From assembly GCF_004006235.1 (NCBI RefSeq), contig NZ_CP034753.1, positions 248,001-312,000 on the forward strand: DNA of 64,000 nucleotides. The letters run 5' to 3'. The translations under genes were made by a program, and so were the position numbers. How positions within the stretch are numbered: the first letter of the stretch is position 1; every line of letters begins with the position of its first letter. Below the pieces are notes generated by a model, which was given only the letters and a program-made list of their open reading frames with translations, searched no databases and was not told where the DNA came from. This DNA is from Agromyces sp. LHK192 (GTDB taxonomy: Bacteria > Actinomycetota > Actinomycetes > Actinomycetales > Microbacteriaceae). Positions 25,260-33,101 of the stretch are shown piece after piece.

Positions 25260-26171
25260 TCACACCACGCGCGGGTGCGGCCCCGGGCGCCTGCCCGACC
25301 ACCGGTGCTCGCCGCGCGCGATGAGCGCGAGGATGCCTGCCGACGTCCGCGGCCAGTCGTGCATCACCTGCCGGTAGCTGAGCCGCAGCACGAGGTATCC
25401 GCGTGTCATGAGCTCGAAGTCGCGGCGCCGATCGTTCTCGAACTGGTCGCGCTCGCGGTGGAACGACCAGCCGTCGACCTCGATGACGAGTCGATCGCCG
25501 ACCAACAGGTCGACCGACCCGACCCCGTCGATCGGCGCCTGCGTGCGAACGCGGACCCTCCGGCTGCGCAGGAACAACCGCACCTTCGTCTCCAGCCCCG
25601 ACTGCGCGCCGAAGTCGAACCGATCGAGGTCTGCACGGCGACCCGGCGGCATCGCCCGGCGGATCAGGTCGAGGTGCCCGGGATCGAGGACGCCCGTCTC
25701 GACCGCCGATTCGACGGCCGCCAGCGCGTCCGACATCTGCGCACACGCGAACATCTCTCCCAGTGCGACCGTCAGCGGATCGCGGCCAACAGGCCTCCGA
25801 TCACCCGACCGATAGTGCACGCAGACCCCGTGCGACCCTGGATCGAGCGGCATCCTCCGGTCATGCGGAGCACGCAGGCGACTCGCGTTCGAGGCGACCC
25901 GCACATGCAGCACATCGCGCTCGGGAACCCAGAGCCCATGCAGCTGCGCGACGGTCGAGGCGGTCGCGACCCCGCCCACACGCACCGCCCGCACGACGTC
26001 GGGCGGCGCATCTCGCGCCGCGAACCACCCGTTGCGGATGCGCACCACATCGCCGCGACGAACCGCGGCGAGCACCTCGGCACGCGGGATACCCGACGCC
26101 TCGAACTCACCGAAACCCGCGGCGCCGCCCGCGCGGCGCAGGATCGCCAGCAGTCTCGCGTCGGGGGTCAT
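25260..26171 (-). CDS. AbiEi-like winged-helix protein with DUF559 (Vsr-like) nuclease domain
   Basis: A 303-residue protein. The N-terminal 60 residues (FGEFEASGIPRAEVLAAVRR, VVRIRNGWFAA) resemble the winged helix of type IV antitoxin AbiEi-family proteins. From about residue 190 a DUF559 domain related to Vsr/PD-(D/E)XK nucleases follows (ETKVRLFLRSRRVRV, SVDLLVGDRLVIEVDGWSFH, then FENDRRRDFEL), with acidic residues in the order expected for a nuclease core. No cognate AbiEii toxin is adjacent. Single genes of this form are frequent in actinobacteria, with function unproven. Here the gene is bracketed by two copies of a 60-bp hairpin element. Confidence 0.8.
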   Translation of the reverse strand: MTPDARLLAILRRAGGAAGFGEFEASGIPRAEVLAAVRRGDVVRIRNGWFAARDAPPDVVRAVRVGGVATASTVAQLHGLWVPERDVLHVRVASNASRLRAPHDRRMPLDPGSHGVCVHYRSGDRRPVGRDPLTVALGEMFACAQMSDALAAVESAVETGVLDPGHLDLIRRAMPPGRRADLDRFDFGAQSGLETKVRLFLRSRRVRVRTQAPIDGVGSVDLLVGDRLVIEVDGWSFHRERDQFENDRRRDFELMTRGYLVLRLSYRQVMHDWPRTSAGILALIARGEHRWSGRRPGPHPRVV

Positions 26172-26265
26172 GCGCCGAGTGTGGCGGGCGGAGCCCGACT
26201 CGCGGGCCTCGAGGGGCGGATCCGTGGACGGGGAACGTCGGCCTGTGGATGACTCGGGGCGGTGC

Positions 26266-26297
26266 GGGCTGGGGCGGGCTGGGGCGGGGCGGGCGGG
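26266..26297 (+). other. G-rich tract with quadruplex potential
   Basis: Seven runs of three or four G separated by one or two bases lie within 32 bp, upstream of the AbiEi/DUF559 start and before hairpin copy B. The pattern satisfies the usual G-quadruplex rule on the plus strand. Confidence 0.7.
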
Positions 26298-26326
26298 CTC
26301 AGACCCCGGCGCTGCCCCGCAGAACT

Positions 26327-26386
26327 TCAGGAGATCCCGGAGGTGAGGGTACTGGACTGGCGTAACATGCCGGATCTCCTGAATTT
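26327..26386. repeat. 60-bp hairpin-ended element, copy B
   Basis: Starts TCAGGAGATCCCGG, ends GATCTCCTGAATTT, and is exactly 60 bp like copy A. Inverted arms here are 12 bp (TTCAGGAGATCC with GGATCTCCTGAA). It lies 156 bp upstream of the AbiEi/DUF559 start. Confidence 0.85.
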
Positions 26387-26457
26387 TCGGAGGCCCGGCG
26401 CCGGAGAAGCCGGGCGGCCGGGCAGTGCGGCAGGCGGCACGCAGGCCCGGCGGCCCC

Positions 26458-27393
26458 TCAGGTGCGCAGCACGACGTTGAGGGGGTCCTCTGCGCGCAGC
26501 ATCCGCTCGATCTGTCGGCGCACGAGTCGCGCCATCCGGGGCATCATCGCGCTCGTCGCGCCGCCCACGTGCGGCGAGACGAGCACGTTCGGCAGGGCGA
26601 AGAGCGGATGCCCCTCCGGCAGCGGTTCCGGGTCGGTGACGTCGAGGGCGATCCGGAGCCGGCCGCTGGAGGCCTCGGCGAGGATCGCATCGGTGTCGGC
26701 GACCTTGCCTCGGGCCACGTTGACGACGAGCGCGCCGTCGGGGAGGGCTGCGAGGAACGCGGCGTCGACGAGTCCGGTCGTGGATTCGTTCAGCGGCACG
26801 CCGACGATCACGATCTCGGCGTCGGGCAGCAGCGCGGGCAGTTCGTCGATGCCGTGGATGCGGCCGCGCTCGTCGTCGCGGGCTCGGCTGGCGACGCGGG
26901 TGATGCGCACCTCGAACGGCTCGAGTCGCGCCTCGACCGCCTTGCCGACGCCGCCGTAGCCGACGATGAGCACGCGCCGGTCGGCGAGGCTCGCATGCCG
27001 GGCGGGTGCCCACCGGCCCTCGGCCGCGGCGCGGACGTAGTCGGGCAGCCCGCGCTGCGCGGCGATCGCGAGGCCGACCGCGAGCTCGGCCGTCGAGGCC
27101 TCGTGCACGGTGGCGGCGTTCGCGAAGACGTTGCCCGGCGGCAGGTATTCCGCCACGTCGTCGTAGCCGATCGACTGCGATTGCACGAGCCGCGTGCGCA
27201 CGTCGCGCAGGGCGACGAGCTTCGGCGACGCCCCCATGTACGGCGGCACGACCAGGTCGATCGCGTCGGCGGGCGGCGGCGAGTCGAGGTCCCACACGAC
27301 GAGGTCGACGCCGTCGGGCAGGGCGCCCTCGGCGAGGACGGCGTCGCGCAGGGTGGCGCCGGGAACGGTGACGAGCAGGCGGCGATCGGTCAT
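26458..27393 (-). CDS. D-isomer-specific 2-hydroxyacid dehydrogenase family protein
   Basis: A 311-residue NAD-dependent dehydrogenase. The cofactor fold carries VLIVGYGGVGKAVEARL near residue 142. EASTAELAVGLAI precedes it, and the family blocks VNVARGKVADTDAI, ALDVTDPEPLPEGHPLF and SPHVGGAT follow with the catalytic His. The Arg and Glu of the active site fall in these blocks. The family includes phosphoglycerate, lactate, glyoxylate and formate dehydrogenases; the exact substrate is not evident and no partner gene is adjacent. Confidence 0.85.
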   Translation of the reverse strand: MTDRRLLVTVPGATLRDAVLAEGALPDGVDLVVWDLDSPPPADAIDLVVPPYMGASPKLVALRDVRTRLVQSQSIGYDDVAEYLPPGNVFANAATVHEASTAELAVGLAIAAQRGLPDYVRAAAEGRWAPARHASLADRRVLIVGYGGVGKAVEARLEPFEVRITRVASRARDDERGRIHGIDELPALLPDAEIVIVGVPLNESTTGLVDAAFLAALPDGALVVNVARGKVADTDAILAEASSGRLRIALDVTDPEPLPEGHPLFALPNVLVSPHVGGATSAMMPRMARLVRRQIERMLRAEDPLNVVLRT

Positions 27394-27434
27394 CGCTCCA
27401 TCCTTCCAGCCCTCCGCCCCGGTAGCGTTTCGGC

Positions 27435-27986
27435 ATGAGCGAGACCCCGGAGCGCACGGGCCGATTGCGGCGGAGTCGTCGCCGCAGACCTCCTCGGCTG
27501 CCGGAGGAGCGCGCCGAGGCGCTGAAGGAGCGGGTCTACGCGAGCTTCACGGGCCTCGCCATCGTGCTCGTCCAGCTGAACGGCGCCGAGCACCTCGACG
27601 CCGCGCGCGCCACGCTCACCCTCGCGACCGGCATCGTCGCGATCTCGGCTGCCGGCTTCGTGGCCGACCTCGTCGCCGAGCTCACCGTGGAGCAGGCCTT
27701 CCCCGGACGTGCCCGGGTCGCGCAGCTCGCAGGCGTCGCGGGCTCCGCGCTCGCGTCCGCCGCGGTGCCGGTGGTCCTGCTCGCGCTGGCCTGGCTCGGG
27801 GTGTTCGACCTGGAGCCCGCGCTGCGGGCGGCGTCGATCGTGTACCTCGTGACGCTCGGCGTGATCGGATGGCTCGCGGTGCGCCGCACGCGCCTGCCCT
27901 GGTGGCAGCAGGTGTTCGCCCTCGGCACGCTCGTGGCGCTCGGGCTCGGGGTCGTCGGCCTGCAGCAGCTCGCCCACGGGCACTGA
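27435..27986 (+). CDS. Four-helix integral membrane protein of unknown function
   Basis: A 183-residue protein. A basic Arg-rich head of about 30 residues precedes hydrophobic segments near residues 40-75, 95-120, 128-148 and 158-178. The head resembles a cytosolic membrane-proximal anchor. No family motif is recognised. It is divergent from the hydroxyacid dehydrogenase. Confidence 0.65.
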   Translation: MSETPERTGRLRRSRRRRPPRLPEERAEALKERVYASFTGLAIVLVQLNGAEHLDAARATLTLATGIVAISAAGFVADLVAELTVEQAFPGRARVAQLAGVAGSALASAAVPVVLLALAWLGVFDLEPALRAASIVYLVTLGVIGWLAVRRTRLPWWQQVFALGTLVALGLGVVGLQQLAHGH

Positions 27987-28050
27987 CCCGGCCTCACATC
28001 GGCGCCGGCGGGCGCGCCGGCGCGGCTCGGGCCGGCGCGGGTGAGCGGCC

Positions 28051-28725
28051 TCAGGGCAGTTGGTCGACCTGCGCGCGGAGGATGCGCTCGATGACGGCCC
28101 CGGCCGCCGGTCCTTCGACCACGGTGTCGACGCCGTGCAGCAGGCCGTCGACCGCGAGCGACGCGATGCCGTGGCTCATGGCGCACAGCTGCAGGAACGT
28201 CGTCTCGACGTCGCCGCCGACGTCGCCGGCCGCGTGCACGTCGACGACGAGGTCGCGGAGGCATCCGAGTGCGGCGAGCCGGACCCGGTCGAGCAGCGGG
28301 TCGCCGCCCGCGGGAGGCGGGGTGCGGAACATCGCGTCGTAGTGCGCCGGATGCCGCTGCGCGAAGGCCACGAACTCGATCGAGTCGGCGAGCAGTCGCT
28401 CGCGCCCCGGGAGGTGGGCGGCGCGCGCCTGCGCGCTGCCGAGTTCGACGGCGATGAGCTCGAGCCCCTCGATGGCGAGCGCGCGGATCATGCCCTCGCG
28501 ATTCCCGAAGAAGTGGGTGGGCGCTGCGTGCGAGAGTCCGGCGCGTCGGGCGACCTCGCGCAGGCCGACGTGGTTGACGCCCTGCTCGCGGGCGAGGTCT
28601 TCGAGGGCGCGCAGCAGCGCGATGCGGCCGGGGGCGCGCGATCCGCCGTGCTCGCGCAGGATCGCCTCGATCTCGAGCACCGACGGGCTCGGCGTCGCCG
28701 GCTGGTCGAGCAGGCCGGAGCTCAT
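28051..28725 (-). CDS. TetR-family regulator, divergent from a PPOX protein
   Basis: A 224-residue protein from ATG 28725, with GAAGGGA upstream. The helix-turn-helix is VNHVGLREVARRAGLSHAAP followed by THFFGNREGMIRAL. The C-terminal part resembles the TetR_C_33/WHG domain. It is divergent from the PPOX gene; the 157-bp gap holds two palindromic sites that fit a shared operator. The ligand is unknown. Confidence 0.85.
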   Translation of the reverse strand: MSSGLLDQPATPSPSVLEIEAILREHGGSRAPGRIALLRALEDLAREQGVNHVGLREVARRAGLSHAAPTHFFGNREGMIRALAIEGLELIAVELGSAQARAAHLPGRERLLADSIEFVAFAQRHPAHYDAMFRTPPPAGGDPLLDRVRLAALGCLRDLVVDVHAAGDVGGDVETTFLQLCAMSHGIASLAVDGLLHGVDTVVEGPAAGAVIERILRAQVDQLP

Positions 28726-28808
28726 GCGGCATCCCTTCGTCGGCGTGATCGCCTCGTCGGCGGGTGGCGGTCGACGGCGGCATCGCTGGACAATGTCAAC
28801 CGAAATAC

Positions 28809-28821
28809 TTGACGTCGTAAA
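28809..28821. promoter_or_regulatory. TetR-type operator 1
   Basis: TTGACGTCGTAAA, a 13-bp imperfect palindrome (TTnACGnCGTnAA). Its TTGACG also reads as a -35 element with TATCGT 18 bp downstream. Confidence 0.5.
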
Positions 28822-28842
28822 GCGCCCTGTCGTATCGTCTGC

Positions 28843-28855
28843 TTGACAGTGTAAA
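28843..28855. promoter_or_regulatory. TetR-type operator 2 with overlapping -35
   Basis: TTGACAGTGTAAA, palindromic as TTnACAnTGTnAA, centred 34 bp from operator 1. TTGACA is a perfect -35 with TATGCA 17 bp later, right before the ribosome site of the PPOX gene. An 18-bp direct similarity (CTTGACnnnGTAAAGCnC) covers both sites. Confidence 0.55.
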
Positions 28856-28882
28856 GCACAACCCGTATGCAGGAGGGTGATC

Positions 28883-29404
28883 ATGGTCGACATCACACGC
28901 GACGAGGTCTGGCAGGCCATCGCGAGCACGAACTTCATGGTCGTCGGCATGACGACCGCGAGCGGTGCATCGCGCACCGCGGGGCTGATGCATCACGTCC
29001 ACGACGGCCGCATCTGGTTCACCACGAACGCCGGCATGTGGAAGGCGCGGCACATCGCCGCCAATCCCGAGGTCTCGGTCACGGTCCCGGTCGCGAAGAA
29101 GGTGCCGCTCATGCCGTGGATCAAGGTTCCCGCGGCGACCATCACGTTCACCGGCGTCGCCGAGATCGTGCCGGCCGCGGAGCTCGCGCCCGACGTCAGC
29201 CACGCGTTGCTGCACGGGCTCGACGTCACCGACGACGGCCCGCACGGCGCGCTCATCGGCGTCGCGGTGCGACCGACCGGTCACTTCGTCACCTACGGCA
29301 TCGGCGTCTCGGCCGCCGGCATGCGCAACCCCGAGCACGCCGCAGGGCGCGTGGCGGCGGCATCCGCGCCCGCGAAGGCCGCACCGGTCGCCGCGGCCGC
29401 GTAG
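28883..29404 (+). CDS. Pyridoxamine 5'-phosphate oxidase (PPOX) family protein
   Basis: A 173-residue protein with AGGAGGG ending 5 nt before ATG 28883. The split-barrel flavin-binding fold is indicated by FMVVGMTTASGASRTAG, GRIWFTTNAGMWKARHIAAN and the central strand VSVTVPV. Such proteins bind FMN or F420 and reduce varied compounds. The last 25 residues are an Ala-rich tail. Probably repressed by the divergent TetR through two operators. The substrate is unknown. Confidence 0.82.
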   Translation: MVDITRDEVWQAIASTNFMVVGMTTASGASRTAGLMHHVHDGRIWFTTNAGMWKARHIAANPEVSVTVPVAKKVPLMPWIKVPAATITFTGVAEIVPAAELAPDVSHALLHGLDVTDDGPHGALIGVAVRPTGHFVTYGIGVSAAGMRNPEHAAGRVAAASAPAKAAPVAAAA

Positions 29405-29421
29405 TCGCGGCGACCGATCGC

Positions 29422-29448
29422 GGTCTCGATACGCTTCGCTACTCGACC
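29422..29448. repeat. REP-like dispersed repeat, copy 2, supplying the rhaB stop
   Basis: GGTCTCGATACGC...CTACTCGACC, related to 4171-4203 and 55174-55219. On the minus strand it reads TTGGTCGAGTAGC, and the TAG in it is the stop codon of the rhamnulokinase gene. Confidence 0.65.
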
Positions 29449-30890
29449 AACGGACGCGGCTCGAAGCGGCGCGGCACGAAGGCGGATGCCACGAGTGCGC
29501 GCATCGTCTCGAGGTCGGCGCCCTCGCCCAGGAACCCCTGCGCCCGGGCTTGCACGAGCACGTTGCCGATCGCGGTCGCCTCGACGGGCCCGGCGAGCAC
29601 GGGCAGCCCCGAGCGGTCGGCGGTGCGCTGGCAGAGCAGCTCGTTGAGCGATCCGCCGCCGACGACGTGGATCACCTCGACGTCGACCCCCGACAGGATC
29701 GATGCCTGCCGCACCGCGTCGGCGAACGCCTCGGCGAGGCTCTCCATGATCGAGCGGGCGAACTCGGCACGGGTCTGCGGGGCGCGGATCCCGCGCTCGG
29801 CGCACCACTCGGCGATCCGTCCGGGCAGGTCGCCGGGCGGGCTGAACCGCGGGTCGTTCGCGTCGAACACCGGAACGTCGCCGGTGACCGCGCCGGCCTG
29901 CGCGAGCAGCGTCGGCAGGTCGATCGTGTCGCCGTCGCGCTCCCACCAGCGCACCGACTCGCTCAGCAGCCATAGCCCCATCACGTTGTGCAGGAATCGG
30001 ATGCGACCGTCGACGCCGCCCTCGTTCGTGAAGTTCGCCTCGCGCGCGGCATCCGTCGTCACCGGCGCCCCGAGCTCGACACCGACGAGCCCCCACGTGC
30101 CGCACGAGATGTAGGCCGACGACTCGGGTCGCATCGGCACCGCGACGACGGCCGACGCCGTGTCGTGCGAGCCGACCGCGACGACCTCCAGCCCGTCGGG
30201 CGCACCGAGCTCGGTCGCGACGTCGGGCCGCAGGCCGCCGAGCGATTCGCCGGGCGAGACCAGGCGCGGCAGCACGGATGCCTCGAACCCGAGCCGCTCG
30301 CACAGCTCGAGGTCCCACTCGCCGGTCGTGACGCCGAGGAGGCCGGTCGTCGACGCGTTCGTGCGCTCGGCGACCCGCGAGCCGGTCAGCAGGAACCCGA
30401 CGAGATCGGGCACGAGCAGTGCGGTGTCGGCCAGGCCGAGCCATCCGCCCTCGCGCTCTGCCGCGAACTGGTACACCGTGTTGAACGGCAGGAACTGCAG
30501 GCCGTTGCGCCGGTACAGCTCCTCGAACGGCACCGACTCGTGCACGCCCGCGACCGCTTGCGCGCTGCGCTCGTCGCGGTAGTGGAACGGCTCGCCGAGC
30601 AGCCGGTCGCCGCGAAGCAGCCCGTAGTCGACCGCCCACGAGTCGACGCCCACCGACCGCACGCCCGGCTCGCGCCGGAACACGTCGGCGAGGCCGCGCG
30701 ACACGTCGCGGTACAGGCCCGTGAAGTCCCAGTGCAGGCCCGAGGCCAGGCGCACCGGCCCGTTCGGGAACCGGGCGACCTGGTCGAGTGCGAGCGTGCC
30801 CGTGCGGCCGTCGACGTGGCCGACGATCACCCGCCCGCTCGTCGCCCCCAGGTCGACGGCGGCGACCGTGCCGGCCCGGCCCACGCTCAT
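29439..30890 (-). CDS. rhaB: Rhamnulokinase
   Basis: A 483-residue FGGY-family kinase. AVDLGATSGRVIVGHV opens the first domain, and VGSHDTASAVVAVP, SCGTWGLVGVEL and VVGGGSLNELLCQRTADRSG mark the sugar and ATP sites. It phosphorylates L-rhamnulose to L-rhamnulose-1-phosphate, the substrate of the fused aldolase encoded just upstream. The ATG overlaps that gene's stop by 4 nt. It is the last gene of the rhamnose catabolic operon. Its stop codon lies inside a REP-like repeat, so the C-terminal PLVE is partly repeat-derived. Confidence 0.92.
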   Translation of the reverse strand: MSVGRAGTVAAVDLGATSGRVIVGHVDGRTGTLALDQVARFPNGPVRLASGLHWDFTGLYRDVSRGLADVFRREPGVRSVGVDSWAVDYGLLRGDRLLGEPFHYRDERSAQAVAGVHESVPFEELYRRNGLQFLPFNTVYQFAAEREGGWLGLADTALLVPDLVGFLLTGSRVAERTNASTTGLLGVTTGEWDLELCERLGFEASVLPRLVSPGESLGGLRPDVATELGAPDGLEVVAVGSHDTASAVVAVPMRPESSAYISCGTWGLVGVELGAPVTTDAAREANFTNEGGVDGRIRFLHNVMGLWLLSESVRWWERDGDTIDLPTLLAQAGAVTGDVPVFDANDPRFSPPGDLPGRIAEWCAERGIRAPQTRAEFARSIMESLAEAFADAVRQASILSGVDVEVIHVVGGGSLNELLCQRTADRSGLPVLAGPVEATAIGNVLVQARAQGFLGEGADLETMRALVASAFVPRRFEPRPLVE

Positions 30891-32938
30891 CGCAGGAACG
30901 CCGCGGCGACACCCGAGTCGACGGGGATGTGCAGGCCGGTCGTGCGGCTGAGCTCGGGGCCGGTCAACACGTACACGGCGTCGGCGACGTTCTCGGGGAC
31001 GACCTCGCGCTTGAGGATCGTGCGGTTCGCGTAGTACTGGCCCAGGTCCTCCTCCTTGACCCCGTAGGTCGCGGCGCGGTTCGCCCCCCAGCCGGCGGCG
31101 AAGATGCCCGAGCCGCGCACGACGCCGTCCGGGTTGATCCCGTTGACGCGCACGCCGTGCTCGCCGAGCTCGACCGCGAGCAGGCGCACCTGGTGCGCCT
31201 GGTCGGCCTTCGTCGCCGAGTAGGCGATGTTGTTCGGGCCCGCGAACACCGAGTTCTTCGACGAGATGTAGATAACGTCGCCGCCCATCTGCTGCTCGAT
31301 CAACGCCTTCGCGGCCGCCTTCGAGACGAGGAACGAGCCCTTCGCCATGACGTCGTGCTGGAGGTCCCAGTCGGCCTCCGTGGTCTCGAGCAGCGGCTTC
31401 GACAGCGACAGGCCCGCGTTGTTCACGACGAGGTCGATGCCGCCGAACGCGAGCAGGGTCGCGTCGATCGCGGCCTGCACGCCCGAGGCATCCGCCACGT
31501 TCGCGGCGACGCCGATCGCGACGTCGGTGCCGCCGAGCTCGGCGGCGGCCGCCTGCGCCTTCTCGAGGTCGAGGTCGGCGACGACGACGCACGCGCCCTC
31601 CGCCGCGAGCCGGGTCGCGATCGCCTTGCCGATGCCCGACGCCGCACCGGTGACGAACGCGATGCGGCCCTGGTGGGTCTTGGGCGTCGGCATGCGCTGG
31701 AGCTTGGCCTCCTCGAGCGCCCAGTACTCGATGCGGAACTTCTCGGCGTCGGAGATGGGCGTGTACGTCGACAGCGCCTCGGCGCCGCGCATCACGTTGA
31801 TCGCGTTGACGTAGAACTCGCCCGCGACGCGGGCCGTCTGCTTGTTCGCGCCGTAGCTGAACATGCCGACGCCGGGCACGAGCACGATGAGCGGGTCGGC
31901 GCCGCGGATCGCGGGGCTCGAGGCATCCGCGTGCGCGTCGTAGTACGCCTGGTAGTCGGCGCGGTACGCCTCGTGCAGCTCGTGCAGTCGGGCGACGGAT
32001 TCCTCGATCGAGGCGCCTGCCGGGAGGTCGAGCAGCATCGGCTTGACCTTGGTGCGGAGGAAGTGGTCGGGGCAGCTCGTGCCGAGTGCGGCGAGCTCGG
32101 GCGCACGCTCGGACGCGAGGAAGTCGAGCACGACGTCGGCGTCGGTGAAGTGGCCGACCATCGGCTTGTCGTGGCTCGCGACGCCGCGGATCGTCGCCGC
32201 CAGCGCGGCGGCCTTGGCGCGCCGCTCGGCCGGATCGAGCGGCTCGTAGCCCTCGACGACGGAGCCGAACGGCTCGGATGCCCCGTGCTCGGCGATGTAC
32301 GCGGCGGCCGTGTCGATGATCCAGAGCGAGTTGCGCTCGGCCTCCTCGGAGGTATCGCCCCATGCGGTGATGCCGTGCCCGCCCAGGATGCATCCGATCG
32401 CCTGCGGGTTCGCCCGCTTGATCTCGGCGATGTCGAGCCCGAGCTGGAAGCCGGGGCGGCGCCACGGCACCCAGACGACACGCTGTCCGCCTGCTCCGTC
32501 GCCGAAGATCTTGCCGGTCAGTTCTTCACCGTCGGCGGCGGTCGCGATCGCGATCCCCGAGTCGGGGTGCAGGTGGTCGACGTGCGCCGCGTCGACGAGG
32601 CCGTGCATGGCCGTGTCGATCGACGGAGCCGCGCCGCCCTTGCCGTGCAGGCAGTAGTCGAAGGCGGCGACCATCTCGTCTTCGCGGTCGACGCCCGGGT
32701 ACACGTTCACGAGCGAACGCATGCGGTCGAGGCGCAGGACCGCGAGGCCCTGCTCGGTGAGGGTGCCGAGGTCGCCGCCCGACCCCTTGACCCAGAGCAG
32801 TTCGACGGGCTCGCCGGTGACCGGGTCGGTCTCGGTGCCCTTGGCCGACGTATTGCCGCCGGCGTAGTTGGTGTTCTTGGGGTCGGCGCCGAGGCGGTTC
32901 GACCGTGCGATGAGCTCGGCTGCTGCCTGGTTGGTCAT
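30887..32938 (-). CDS. Bifunctional rhamnulose-1-phosphate aldolase / lactaldehyde dehydrogenase
   Basis: A 683-residue fusion. Residues 1-400 are a class II aldolase domain with the metal-binding HLHPDSGIA and GGHGITAWG. Residues 430-683 are a short-chain dehydrogenase with the cofactor motif VTGAASGIGKAIA and the active-site NIAYSATKADQ (YxxxK). It cleaves L-rhamnulose-1-phosphate to dihydroxyacetone phosphate and L-lactaldehyde, then oxidises the aldehyde to L-lactate. This is the RhaEW/YuxG type known from Rhizobium and Bacillus. The gene is third in the catabolic operon; a hairpin separates it from rhaI. Confidence 0.92.
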   Translation of the reverse strand: MTNQAAAELIARSNRLGADPKNTNYAGGNTSAKGTETDPVTGEPVELLWVKGSGGDLGTLTEQGLAVLRLDRMRSLVNVYPGVDREDEMVAAFDYCLHGKGGAAPSIDTAMHGLVDAAHVDHLHPDSGIAIATAADGEELTGKIFGDGAGGQRVVWVPWRRPGFQLGLDIAEIKRANPQAIGCILGGHGITAWGDTSEEAERNSLWIIDTAAAYIAEHGASEPFGSVVEGYEPLDPAERRAKAAALAATIRGVASHDKPMVGHFTDADVVLDFLASERAPELAALGTSCPDHFLRTKVKPMLLDLPAGASIEESVARLHELHEAYRADYQAYYDAHADASSPAIRGADPLIVLVPGVGMFSYGANKQTARVAGEFYVNAINVMRGAEALSTYTPISDAEKFRIEYWALEEAKLQRMPTPKTHQGRIAFVTGAASGIGKAIATRLAAEGACVVVADLDLEKAQAAAAELGGTDVAIGVAANVADASGVQAAIDATLLAFGGIDLVVNNAGLSLSKPLLETTEADWDLQHDVMAKGSFLVSKAAAKALIEQQMGGDVIYISSKNSVFAGPNNIAYSATKADQAHQVRLLAVELGEHGVRVNGINPDGVVRGSGIFAAGWGANRAATYGVKEEDLGQYYANRTILKREVVPENVADAVYVLTGPELSRTTGLHIPVDSGVAAAFLR

Positions 32939-33061
32939 GGTCCTTCGTTTCCTTCGAGTCTGTGGCTGTCGAGCCCGTGGCTGTCGTGACTGGATGCGTT
33001 TCGTGGTCTGCCGGATACGTCAGTCAACGCTGGCGCGTCGCCTGACTCCTGCTCCGCCTTT

Positions 33062-33101
33062 CGTGAGGAAGCGTGTCGCTTCGCGCCACGCTGACCTCAC
33101 G
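33062..33101 (-). ncRNA. Intercistronic RNA hairpin between rhaI and the aldolase gene
   Basis: CGTGAGG and AGCGTG pair with CACGCT and CCTCACG in a nearly continuous stem that includes the rhaI stop. It may stabilise the upstream message or lower expression of the downstream genes. It is a structural element, not a separate RNA gene. Confidence 0.5.

Noticed and set aside
25260..26171. Complete AbiE toxin-antitoxin system
   Set aside because: No AbiEii nucleotidyltransferase toxin is adjacent; the gene is a single winged-helix/DUF559 fusion.
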